In this document: piece by piece, positions 28,611-39,116 of the stretch
Numbering within the stretch: position 1 is the stretch's first letter
Layout of the letters: every line of letters begins with the position of its first letter
Origin: Sphingobium arseniciresistens
GTDB taxonomy: Bacteria > Pseudomonadota > Alphaproteobacteria > Sphingomonadales > Sphingomonadaceae
Reading direction: 5' to 3'
Assembly: GCA_029167225.1 (NCBI GenBank)
Contig: JARFNK010000001.1
Span: forward strand, 310,001-374,000
DNA length: 64,000 nucleotides
The notes under the pieces: generated by a model
Told to the model about the DNA's origin: nothing
Seen by the model: the letters and a program-made list of their open reading frames with translations, nothing else
Databases searched by the model: none
Position numbers and translations under genes: made by a program

Positions 28611-28853
28611 ATGTTTATGAATATCGGTTCATATTTTCGCATCGACGGAATCCTGCTCGCAGGCGCGCTGGGATTGTATCTGCAGGCATGCGACGGCGCA
28701 TATTGGGAACTGGGGAAGATGGACGATGTCGGCCATCTCCTGCAAAGTCATGTCGTCGTCGAAGGCATTCGGACCGGTGCCGAGGCGGTCGCGGTGAACT
28801 GGATCGAGGCGGTCGATCCCGGCCCCGATGTCCGGTCGCTCGAAGGCATGTAG
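28611..28853 (+). CDS. Doubtful small ORF in the gap 28329-28900
   Basis: The 570-base gap between the hybrid kinase and the MarR gene holds no strong gene. This 80-residue frame (MFMNIGSYFRIDGILLAGAL...) is the only candidate; it has an N-terminal hydrophobic patch but no good ribosome-binding site, and its second half looks like GC-rich shadow coding. Local AT-richness near 28600-28650 would also fit a promoter. Low confidence that it is translated. Confidence 0.25.
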   Translation: MFMNIGSYFRIDGILLAGALGLYLQACDGAYWELGKMDDVGHLLQSHVVVEGIRTGAEAVAVNWIEAVDPGPDVRSLEGM

Positions 28854-28900
28854 CGGCCGTCCATACGCCCACAGGCGGGGAGCAGCGCGCCAAGCTGCCG

Positions 28901-29353
28901 TCAGTCGGCATCGCCTTGCCGCGCTAGCACGTGCAGCGCTTCACGCAGGCGCGCCATGTCATGGCCGGCGAGCTGCTGCTCGAACCGTTCTTCCACCGCC
29001 TCCATCGCCCCGCTGACCAATATGCGCTGCGCCTCTCCCTCCGGCGTAAGCGTGAGCGCCTGTGATCGCCCGTCGACGCGCTCCCTTTCGATCAGGGCCT
29101 TTTCGCAAAGGCCCGCGATCAGCGGGACCATGTTGGCGCGCTTGATGCCGAGCGCGCGGCCGATGTCGCTCTGCGTACACCCCGGATTGGCACCGATCAG
29201 CACGATGATCGTCGCCTCGACCGGCCGAAGCTCCGTGACCGCCAGCGCCGATCCCAGATGCGCCATCATCACCGCGGAGGCTCGCCGCATCAGATAGCCG
29301 AGGTGCGACGCAACCGGATCGACGAAGCCGGAGCCATTTGGGTTATCAATCAT
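28901..29353 (-). CDS. ferC: MarR-family regulator of the ferulate cluster (FerC-like)
   Basis: 150-residue MarR regulator: helix-turn-helix QSDIGRALGIKRANMVPLIA, wing with RERVDGRSQALTLTPEG. In Sphingobium SYK-6 the MarR protein FerC represses ferBA and is released by hydroxycinnamoyl-CoA thioesters; this gene has the same position, divergent from the catabolic genes, so the same role is inferred. The start ATG at 29353 has an AGGGG ribosome-binding sequence; the longer frame to 29383 would cover the intergenic palindrome. The symbol is by analogy. Confidence 0.82.
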   Translation of the reverse strand: MIDNPNGSGFVDPVASHLGYLMRRASAVMMAHLGSALAVTELRPVEATIIVLIGANPGCTQSDIGRALGIKRANMVPLIAGLCEKALIERERVDGRSQALTLTPEGEAQRILVSGAMEAVEERFEQQLAGHDMARLREALHVLARQGDAD

Positions 29354-29382
29354 GTCCCCTCGTATCGCTCTTGTGAATAGCA

Positions 29383-29394
29383 ATCAACATTGAT
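29383..29394 (+). promoter_or_regulatory. Palindrome in the ferC-vdh divergent promoter
   Basis: ATCAA-CA-TTGAT is a perfect inverted repeat with a 2-base spacer, in the 72-base AT-rich gap between the divergent regulator and the dehydrogenase gene. It is 32 bases upstream of the vdh ATG and is the best candidate operator for the MarR regulator. The site is inferred, not compared with a known consensus. Confidence 0.5.
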
Positions 29395-29425
29395 ATGTTT
29401 CATAACAATAATGAAGGAGTCGAAG

Positions 29426-30874
29426 ATGCCTGAGGATGTTTTCCTGTCGATCGGCGGTGAGGCGCGCGCTGGTGCCTCCAGCTTCGACCGCCACAATCCG
29501 GTGACAGGACAGCCCGCCACGCGCGCCGCCGCTGCGACCCCCGATGATGCCATCGCCGCCGTGGATGCCGCGCAGGCCGCCTTCCCCGGCTGGTCGGCGC
29601 TCGGCCCCAATGCCCGCCGCGCCGCGCTGATGAAGGCGGCCGACGCGCTCGACGCCAAGGCTGCCGATTTCATCGATGCGATGATGAGCGAGATCGGCGC
29701 GACCGAAGGCTGGGCGCGCTTCAACCTGATGCTCTCCAGTTCCATGGTCCGCGAGGCCGCCGCCCTTACCACCCAGATCGGCGGCGAGGTCATCCCGTCC
29801 GACAAGCCCGGCTGCCTTTCCATGGCGATCCGCGAGCCGGCGGGCGTGGTACTGAGCATGGCGCCGTGGAATGCGCCGATCATCCTTGCCACTCGCGCCA
29901 TCGCGGTGCCGCTCGCCTGCGGCAACACGGTCGTCCTCAAGGCCTCCGAGCAATGCCCGCGTACCCACGCCCTGATCGTGGAAGCGTTCGTGGAGGCGGG
30001 GCTTGGCGGCGGCATCGTCAACCTCATCACCAATGCGCCGCAGGATGCCGCCGAGGTGGTCGGCGTGATGATCGACCATCCCGCCGTGCGCCGTGTCAAT
30101 TTCACTGGCTCCACCGCCGTGGGCCGGATCATCGCGGTCCGCTGCGCCCAGAACCTGAAGCCCGTGCTGCTGGAACTGGGCGGCAAGGCCCCGATGATCG
30201 TGCTGGAGGATGCCGACCTCGATGAGGCGGTCAAGGCCGCGGCCTTCGGCGCATTCATGAACCAGGGCCAGATCTGCATGTCGACCGAGCGGATCATCGT
30301 CGTCGATGCGATCGCCGATGCCTTTGTCGCGCAATTCCAGTCCAAGGTGAGCACCATGCCAGCAGGCGACCCGCGCGAGGGCAAGACGCCGCTGGGCGCC
30401 GTGGTCGACGCGAAGACGGTCGCCCATGTGCAGTCGCTGATCGACGATGCGCTGGCTGCCGGCGCCGTGCAGGTCAATGGCGGCCCGTCCACCGGCGTGC
30501 TGATGCCCGCCCATGTGATCGACAAGGTGACGCCGGACATGAAGCTGTTTCGCGAGGAAAGCTTCGGCCCCGTCGTCGGCATCATCCGCGCACGGGACGA
30601 GGCCCATGCGATCCAGCTTGCCAACGACACCGAATATGGCCTGTCCGCCGCCGTCTTCACCCGCGACAGCGCCCGCGGCCTCAGCGTCGCGCGCCAGATC
30701 AAGTCGGGCATCTGCCATGTGAACGGCCCCACAGTGCATGACGAGGCGCAGATGCCCTTCGGCGGCACCAAGGCATCGGGCTACGGCAAGTTTGGCGGCA
30801 AGGCCGGCATCGACAGCTTCACCGACCTGCGCTGGATCACCATGGAAACGCAGCCCGGCCATTTCCCGATCTGA
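29426..30874 (+). CDS. ligV: Vanillin (aromatic aldehyde) dehydrogenase, NAD(P)-dependent
   Basis: Oxidises vanillin and related benzaldehydes to the acids. 482 residues, aldehyde dehydrogenase fold. Catalytic Cys284 in NQGQICMSTE, general-base Glu250 in LLELGGKAP, Asn149 in APWNAPII; cofactor loop FTGSTAVGR. The start at 29426 has AAGGAG 6 bases upstream, and an earlier ATG at 29411 overlaps that site. First gene of vdh-ferB-ferA. Substrate is inferred from context (a lyase producing vanillin lies next), and resembles LigV of SYK-6 by role. Confidence 0.87.
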   Translation: MPEDVFLSIGGEARAGASSFDRHNPVTGQPATRAAAATPDDAIAAVDAAQAAFPGWSALGPNARRAALMKAADALDAKAADFIDAMMSEIGATEGWARFNLMLSSSMVREAAALTTQIGGEVIPSDKPGCLSMAIREPAGVVLSMAPWNAPIILATRAIAVPLACGNTVVLKASEQCPRTHALIVEAFVEAGLGGGIVNLITNAPQDAAEVVGVMIDHPAVRRVNFTGSTAVGRIIAVRCAQNLKPVLLELGGKAPMIVLEDADLDEAVKAAAFGAFMNQGQICMSTERIIVVDAIADAFVAQFQSKVSTMPAGDPREGKTPLGAVVDAKTVAHVQSLIDDALAAGAVQVNGGPSTGVLMPAHVIDKVTPDMKLFREESFGPVVGIIRARDEAHAIQLANDTEYGLSAAVFTRDSARGLSVARQIKSGICHVNGPTVHDEAQMPFGGTKASGYGKFGGKAGIDSFTDLRWITMETQPGHFPI

Positions 30875-30987
30875 ATGACCAGATCCTCTCCATTCCGTTC
30901 GGGCTTGACCGGCCGGAGCCCCTCACTTCTCTTCGCTAACGGCCCGTCGACAGGCCTAGGCCAACCGATTTACAAGGGATTTTTCGA

Positions 30988-31848
30988 ATGACCAACATTC
31001 TGGACGTCGACGGCGTCGATCCGGTCGAAATGGCGACCGTCGCCTATACCGTAGAAGACGGCATCGCCTGGGTCAGCTTCAACCGCCCGGACAAGCGCAA
31101 CTGCATGTCGCCGCGCCTCAACCGCCAGATGATGCGGGTGCTGGACGCGCTGGAATTTCGAGAGGATGTCGGCGTACTCGTGCTGACCGGCGAGGGTACG
31201 GCCTGGTCGGCGGGCATGGACCTTAAGGAATATTTCCGCGAGACCGAGGCCGATGGCCTGCGCGGCACGCGCGGCGCGCAGCGTGAAAGCTACGGCTGGT
31301 GGCGCCGCCTGCGCTGGTATCAGAAACCGACCATCGCCATGGTCAACGGCTGGTGCTTTGGCGGCGGCTATGGCCCGCTCTTCGCCTGCGACCTCGCCTT
31401 CGCGGCGGAAGAGGCGCAATTCGGCCTGTCCGAAATCAACTGGGGCATCCTGCCGGGCGGCGGCGCGGCCAAGGTCGCGACCGAGTTGACCAGCTTCCGC
31501 AACGCCATGTACCACGCGATGATGGGCGAGAATATCGACGGCAAGAAGGCGGTCGAATGGGGCTTCGTCAACGAGGCGCTGCCGCTGGCTCAGCTCAAGG
31601 CGCGCGTCACGGAAGTCGCCCAGGTGCTGCTGAAGAAGAACCCGGTCGCGCTTAAGGCCACCAAGGATTCGATCCGTCGCGTGCGCGAGATGAGCTACGA
31701 CAATGCCGAAGACTATCTGATCCGCGCGCAGGAAGCCGCCAACAGCTACGATAATGACGGCCGCAAGGAAGGCATCAAGCAGTTCATCGACGACAAGAGC
31801 TACAAGCCGGGCCTGGGCGCGTACGACAAGTCCAAGCAGCGCGGCTGA
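30988..31848 (+). CDS. ferB: Feruloyl-CoA hydratase/lyase
   Basis: Crotonase-family enzyme that hydrates feruloyl-CoA and splits it to vanillin and acetyl-CoA (also p-coumaroyl- and caffeoyl-CoA). 286 residues. The oxyanion-hole and catalytic segments match hydroxycinnamoyl-CoA hydratase-lyases: WSAGMDLKEYFRE around residues 73-85, NGWCFGGGYGPLFACD, and Glu149 in GLSEINWGILPGGG. The C-terminus (KQFIDDKSYKPGLGAYD) is also typical. Preceded by a 113-base gap and followed by a large hairpin before ferA. Identification is strong from motifs and neighbours. Confidence 0.92.
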   Translation: MTNILDVDGVDPVEMATVAYTVEDGIAWVSFNRPDKRNCMSPRLNRQMMRVLDALEFREDVGVLVLTGEGTAWSAGMDLKEYFRETEADGLRGTRGAQRESYGWWRRLRWYQKPTIAMVNGWCFGGGYGPLFACDLAFAAEEAQFGLSEINWGILPGGGAAKVATELTSFRNAMYHAMMGENIDGKKAVEWGFVNEALPLAQLKARVTEVAQVLLKKNPVALKATKDSIRRVREMSYDNAEDYLIRAQEAANSYDNDGRKEGIKQFIDDKSYKPGLGAYDKSKQRG

Positions 31849-31864
31849 TCCCATGAAACCCCGC

Positions 31865-31909
31865 GCATGTTCGGAAACGCTGGCGGAGGGCCAGCCGATC
31901 CGAACATGC
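31865..31909 (+). other. Perfect 11-bp hairpin between ferB and ferA
   Basis: GCATGTTCGGA (31865-31875) pairs perfectly with 31899-31909; the 23-base loop contains a second GCTGG/CCAGC stem. No T-run follows, so it is more likely an mRNA-stability or processing element than a terminator. It starts 16 bases after the ferB stop. Confidence 0.6.
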
Positions 31910-31971
31910 CATGACAACAGAACATGGCGCGTCCGCCCGGCGGAAAGCGCCCTTGCCGGAGAGAAGCCTTC

Positions 31972-34122
31972 ATGTCGATCGACACCCTGACTCCGTCTGC
32001 TGAAGCGACCGGTCGCGCCGCGCTGGACCGGCTACTGCGCCCGCGCTCCGTTGTCATCGTCGGTGCATCCGACAAGCCCGGCGCGCTGGGCGCATCGGTG
32101 CTGTCGAACCTTGTGCGCAACAGCTTTTCCGGCGACATCCACCTCATCAATCCCAAGCGGGCGGAGATCGGCGGCCGGCCCTGCCTGCCCTCGGTCGACG
32201 CCCTGCCGGACGGCGTGGACGCCGCCGTGCTGGCCATCCCTCGCGCTGCCGTGCTGGACACGATCACGGCACTCGCCGCGCGCGGCGTGGGATCAGCCAT
32301 CATCTTTTCCGCCGGCTTTGCAGAGGGTGGCGAGGAGGGGCTCGCCGAGCAGCGCGAGATCGGCCGGATCGCCGCGGAAAGCGGCATGATCGTCGAAGGC
32401 CCCAACTGCCTGGGAATGACCAATTTCATCGACCGCGTGCCGCTGACCTTCGTCGAAACCGACGCGAAGGCGCTGGGCGAGCGCAGCGGCATCGGCGTCG
32501 TCTCGCAGAGCGGCGCCATGGCGTGCGTGCTGTGCACGACGTTGGCCAGCCGCGACCTTGGCCTCTCCTTCTCGGTCTCGACCGGCAATGAAGCGGCGAG
32601 CGGGGTCGAGGATTATGTCGACTATCTGCTCGACGACGCCTCGACCCAGGTGATCGCGATGATCGTAGAGCAGTTGCGCAAGCCGCAGCGCTTCCTTGCC
32701 GCCGCACGCCGGGCGCGGGCGCTAGGCAAGGCCATCGTGTTGCTGCACCCCGGCAAGAGCAGCGCCGCGCGCGAAAGCGCCGCCACCCATACCGGCGCCA
32801 TGGCGGGCGACTATCAGGTCATGCGGGTGAAGGTGGAGCGGGCCGGCGTGATCTTCGCCGAGACGCTGGAGGAGCTGGGCGACATTGCCGAGATCGCGCT
32901 GCGCTGCCCGGCGGTGCCTGCGGCCGGGGTCGCCGTGCTGGGAGAATCCGGCGCGTTCAAGGCGCTAACGCTCGACCTGTGCGAGGCGCTCGATCTGGAA
33001 CTGCCCGCAGTCGACGATGACAATGCACCCGCATTGCGCGCCGCGCTGCCCGATTTCGTGGGCGTCAGCAATCCGCTCGACATCACCGCGCAGGGACTGG
33101 TCGACCCCGACCTCTATTATCGCACGCTGACCGCGCTGCTGGGCGACGATCGCTTCGGCAGCATGGTCGCCGGCATCATCCAGACCGATCCGGTGACGGT
33201 CGCCATCAAGCTGCCGCCGATCCTGCGCGCGGTTGGCGACCTCAGGCCCGGCAAGCCCGTGATCTTCGCCGGGCTGGATGAAGGCGGAGGCATAGCGGCG
33301 GACGACATCGCCCGCATCCGCGCGCTGGGCATCCCTTATTTCCCCTCGACCGAACGCGCATTGAGAGCGCTAAAACGCCTCAACGACCATGCCCGCCGTG
33401 ACGTTGGCACCAGCGACGCAGCGCCGCTGCACGCCCCCGGCCTGCCCGAGCTGGGCGGCGTTGTGCCCGAATATCGTGCGAAGCAGATTCTCGCCCCGCT
33501 CGGCATCCCCTTCCCCAAGGGCGCCTTCGCCACGACCATCGACGAGGCGATCGCGGCCGCCGAAACCATCAGCTACCCGGTGGTGCTGAAAGCCCAGTCG
33601 GCCGACCTCAGCCACAAGAGCGACGCGGGCGGCGTCATCCTGAACCTTGGCGACGCGGATGCGCTGCGTGCCGGATGGGACGCGCTGTTCGCCAATGTCG
33701 CCGCCTATGATGCCGGTCTGACGCTCGACGGCGCGTTGATCGAGGGCATGGGCGCGCGCGGCGTCGAGCTCATCATCGGCGCGAAGAGCGATCCCGACTG
33801 GGGGCCAACGATCCTCGTCGGCTTCGGCGGCGTTACGGCTGAGATCCTTCAGGACGTCCGCCTGCTCACCCCCGACCTCCCGGTGGAAGCGATCATCCGC
33901 GAGTTGAACCTGCTCAGGAGCGCGGCGATCCTGCGCGGCTTCCGCGGCTCCCCGGCGCTCGATGTGGAGGCGGTGGCGCAGGTCATCGCCACGCTGGGAC
34001 GCCTGCTGCTGAGCGAGCCCGCCATCCGCGAGATCGATCTCAATCCGGTGATCGTCTATCCAAGGGGACAGGGCGTGATTGCGCTCGACGCGCTGATGCT
34101 GACGGCGGCGCGACAAGGCTGA
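31972..34122 (+). CDS. ferA: Feruloyl-CoA synthetase, NDP-forming acyl-CoA synthetase family
   Basis: Activates ferulate (and other hydroxycinnamates) to the CoA thioester with ATP. 716 residues. N-terminal CoA-binding Rossmann domain (SVVIVGASDKPGALGASVLS; EGPNCLGMTNF), succinyl-CoA-ligase-like domains with the phospho-His segment AATHTGAMAGDY, and a C-terminal ATP-grasp domain (YPVVLKAQSADLSHKSDAGG). FerA of Sphingobium SYK-6 belongs to this family, unlike the AMP-forming Fcs of Pseudomonas. The start at 31972 has GGAGAG upstream. It lies between ferB and a DUF3237 gene. Confidence 0.88.
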   Translation: MSIDTLTPSAEATGRAALDRLLRPRSVVIVGASDKPGALGASVLSNLVRNSFSGDIHLINPKRAEIGGRPCLPSVDALPDGVDAAVLAIPRAAVLDTITALAARGVGSAIIFSAGFAEGGEEGLAEQREIGRIAAESGMIVEGPNCLGMTNFIDRVPLTFVETDAKALGERSGIGVVSQSGAMACVLCTTLASRDLGLSFSVSTGNEAASGVEDYVDYLLDDASTQVIAMIVEQLRKPQRFLAAARRARALGKAIVLLHPGKSSAARESAATHTGAMAGDYQVMRVKVERAGVIFAETLEELGDIAEIALRCPAVPAAGVAVLGESGAFKALTLDLCEALDLELPAVDDDNAPALRAALPDFVGVSNPLDITAQGLVDPDLYYRTLTALLGDDRFGSMVAGIIQTDPVTVAIKLPPILRAVGDLRPGKPVIFAGLDEGGGIAADDIARIRALGIPYFPSTERALRALKRLNDHARRDVGTSDAAPLHAPGLPELGGVVPEYRAKQILAPLGIPFPKGAFATTIDEAIAAAETISYPVVLKAQSADLSHKSDAGGVILNLGDADALRAGWDALFANVAAYDAGLTLDGALIEGMGARGVELIIGAKSDPDWGPTILVGFGGVTAEILQDVRLLTPDLPVEAIIRELNLLRSAAILRGFRGSPALDVEAVAQVIATLGRLLLSEPAIREIDLNPVIVYPRGQGVIALDALMLTAARQG

Positions 34123-34143
34123 ATACAGCCACGGGAGAGGATC

Positions 34144-34713
34144 ATGGCAATGCACGATCATGAGCGGCGCACGGCATTGAAAGCCTTTTCCGCACTGGCG
34201 CTGACCGGCGGGGCATCCGCTCCCGCCATGGGCGCCACCTCGCCCCCGCATTTGCCCACGCCGCCGCTCAGCTTCGCCTTCCGGCTGCATGTGCTGATCG
34301 GCGCGCCGCAGGAGATCGGCATGGTGAACGGCGCGCGCAAGCGGGTCATTCCCATCACCGGCGGCACGGTGGAGGGGCCAAGGCTCACCGGGCGCGTGCT
34401 CCCGGGGGGCGCTGACTGGCAGACCATCGGCCCCGATGGCACCGCCGACATCCTCGCCCGCTACACGCTGGAGGCGGCAGACGGCAGCCTGATCTCCGTC
34501 ACCAATCCCGGTTTCCGACGCGGCCCCGCCCCCGTGCTGGCGCAGATCGCAGCCGGGCAGGACGTCGATCCCGCGCTCTATTATTTCCGCACGACGCCCC
34601 GCTTCGAGGTTGCCGCAAGCAGCGCCCATGGCTGGCTTGGCAACACGATATTCCTGTGCGCGGCGGCGCGCCACCGCGACCATGTGATCCTCGATATTTT
34701 CGAGGTCGGATAA
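34144..34713 (+). CDS. DUF3237-family protein with an export-like N-terminus
   Basis: 189 residues. From about residue 45 it matches DUF3237/UPF0311: PITGGTVEGPRLTGRVLPGG, ADWQTIGPDGTADILARYTL, and LYYFRTTPRFEVAA. The first 31 residues (HERRTALKAFSALAL...AMGA) look like a twin-arginine or Sec leader, unusual since many family members are leaderless. A good GGAGAGG ribosome-binding site precedes the ATG. It sits inside the ferulate operon, 21 bases after ferA and 30 before the transporter. DUF3237 has no settled function; a role in aromatic compound handling is only contextual. Confidence 0.85.
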   Translation: MAMHDHERRTALKAFSALALTGGASAPAMGATSPPHLPTPPLSFAFRLHVLIGAPQEIGMVNGARKRVIPITGGTVEGPRLTGRVLPGGADWQTIGPDGTADILARYTLEAADGSLISVTNPGFRRGPAPVLAQIAAGQDVDPALYYFRTTPRFEVAASSAHGWLGNTIFLCAAARHRDHVILDIFEVG

Positions 34714-34743
34714 GAAAACAAGATGAAGTGAGAGGATGACATC

Positions 34744-36039
34744 ATGACCCAGGACGTCAGGCAGACGCTGGACGCTGCGCCCATGGGATGGCTGCAGATC
34801 GCGGCCATTGGCCTGTGCGTACTGCTCAACGCGCTTGACGGGTTCGACGTGCTGGCGATCAGCTTCGCTTCGCCGGGCATTGCCGCCGAATGGGGCATCG
34901 ACCGGGCGGCGCTGGGCCTTGTGCTGTCGATGGAACTGATCGGCATGGCCGCCGGCTCCATCATCCTTGGCAGCTTGGCCGATCGGGTCGGGCGACGACC
35001 CACCATCCTGCTGTGCCTGGTCGTGATGGCCACCGGCATGCTGGCGGCGACCCGCGCCCATGACGTCGTCTCGCTCTCCGCCTATCGCCTGTTCACGGGA
35101 ATCGGCATCGGCGGCATGCTCGCCTGCACCAATGCCATGGTGGCGGAACTGGCCAATGCCCGTGCGCGCAGCCTGGCCGTTGCCGTGATGGCGGCGGGCT
35201 ATCCCGCCGGTGCGATCCTGGGCGGGGCGTTCGCCTCGCTCTTGCTGGTGGCGGGCGTTTGGCGCGACGTCTTCCTGTTCGGCGCGATCATGACCGGCCT
35301 GTTCCTGCCGATCGCCTGGTTCCTGCTGCCGGAATCGATCGGCTTCCTCGTCCAGCGGCGTCCGGTGGGCGCGCTGGAACGGGTGAACGCTGTGCTCGCC
35401 CGCATGGGCCATGCGCCGGTCGACCAGCTACCGGCAGCCGGCGCCGCACCTGTGCGCTCCTCCCTCGCAAGCCTGTTCGCCCCTCGCCTTGCCTCGACCA
35501 CGATCCTCCTGACCATCGGCTATTTCTGCCATATCATGACCTTCTACTTCATCCTCAAATGGATACCGAAGATCGTGGTGGACATGGGCTATGCGCCCGC
35601 TGCTGCGGGGGGCGTTCTGGTCTGGGCCAATGTCGGCGGCCTGCTGGGCGCACTGCTGCTCAGCGTGCTGAGCTGGCGCGTCGCGATCAGAGCGCTCGTC
35701 ATCGTCGCGATGATGATGTCGACCGTCATGGTCGTGATCTTCGGGCAGGGGCAGGCGAGCCTGTCGGGGCTGGCGATGGTCGGCGCGGCGACGGGCTTCT
35801 TCACCAATGCCGGTGTCGTCGGCCTCTATGCGATCATCGCGCAGGCCTTTCCAACAGCCGTGCGCGGCGGCGGCACCGGCTTCGTCATCGGTGTCGGACG
35901 CGGCGGCGCGGCGCTCGGCCCGATCATTGCCGGTTTCCTCTTCACCCTCGACTTTGGCCTGCCCGTGGTGGCCATGGTCATGGCGCTGGGATCGGCAATC
36001 GGCGCGGTTGCGCTCCTTATACTGAGACCGCGAGGCTAG
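34744..36039 (+). CDS. MFS aromatic-acid/H+ symporter (AAHS family), probable ferulate importer
   Basis: Inner-membrane transporter of 431 residues with twelve predicted helices. The AAHS signature is clear: first helix LNALDGFDVLAISFASPGIA (DGxD motif) and loop 2-3 GSLADRVGRRPTI. A second conserved loop lies near residue 330. It closes the ferulate operon, so hydroxycinnamates or vanillate are the likely substrates; PcaK- and VanK-type transporters are in the same family. Substrate is inferred. Confidence 0.88.
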   Translation: MTQDVRQTLDAAPMGWLQIAAIGLCVLLNALDGFDVLAISFASPGIAAEWGIDRAALGLVLSMELIGMAAGSIILGSLADRVGRRPTILLCLVVMATGMLAATRAHDVVSLSAYRLFTGIGIGGMLACTNAMVAELANARARSLAVAVMAAGYPAGAILGGAFASLLLVAGVWRDVFLFGAIMTGLFLPIAWFLLPESIGFLVQRRPVGALERVNAVLARMGHAPVDQLPAAGAAPVRSSLASLFAPRLASTTILLTIGYFCHIMTFYFILKWIPKIVVDMGYAPAAAGGVLVWANVGGLLGALLLSVLSWRVAIRALVIVAMMMSTVMVVIFGQGQASLSGLAMVGAATGFFTNAGVVGLYAIIAQAFPTAVRGGGTGFVIGVGRGGAALGPIIAGFLFTLDFGLPVVAMVMALGSAIGAVALLILRPRG

Positions 36040-36096
36040 GCGGCGTGGACAGATTCAGTTCTATCGACAAGCGATCTAAAGGAAGGGGGTAACACT

Positions 36097-36125
36097 CCGT
36101 TCGTCCTGAGCTTGTCGAAGGACCG
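36097..36125. repeat. Sphingomonad-type intergenic palindromic repeat in the gap 36040-36343
   Basis: The 304-base convergent gap between the transporter and alaS holds no gene. It contains CCGTTCGTCCTGAGCTTGTC with flanking GAAGGACCG, one arm of a REP-like element; a related copy, in the opposite orientation, is at 50203-50230 (CCCTTCGACAGGCTCAGGAC). No terminator with a T-run was recognised in the gap. Confidence 0.6.
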
Positions 36126-36343
36126 CTCTTCTTTCCGGGCATGACGCAGCAAGGAAGCGCAACCCTTCGACATGGGAACGAGTCGCCAGCTTCGTTCCAA
36201 TGCGAGCGAGCGGGGAAAGCGATCTCGACCAAAAGGCGAAATACTCCAGGGCTCCTGAATCTGATCCCATCCCGTTCGCGCCCCGCCGGAAAACACCCCT
36301 CCGCCGCAATCCTCCGCCGCAATCTTCCACCAGCGCCTGCCGA

Positions 36344-39010
<2,667 letters not shown>

Positions 39011-39116
39011 GCTGGCGAATTAGATGCTCGGACGCCGACTCACAAGAGGCACGCGCATTTCGCAGCGATTCCTTCGCCGATGAACGCGGCATTGCTGCTT
39101 TCGCGCATCAGCCCCG

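Noticed and set aside
31865-31909. Hairpin as a rho-independent terminator
   Set aside because: No T-run follows, and ferA belongs to the same pathway directly downstream; called a structured spacer instead.
33370-35412. 680-residue minus-strand open frame
   Set aside because: Opposite ferA, the DUF3237 gene and the transporter, all with clear motifs.
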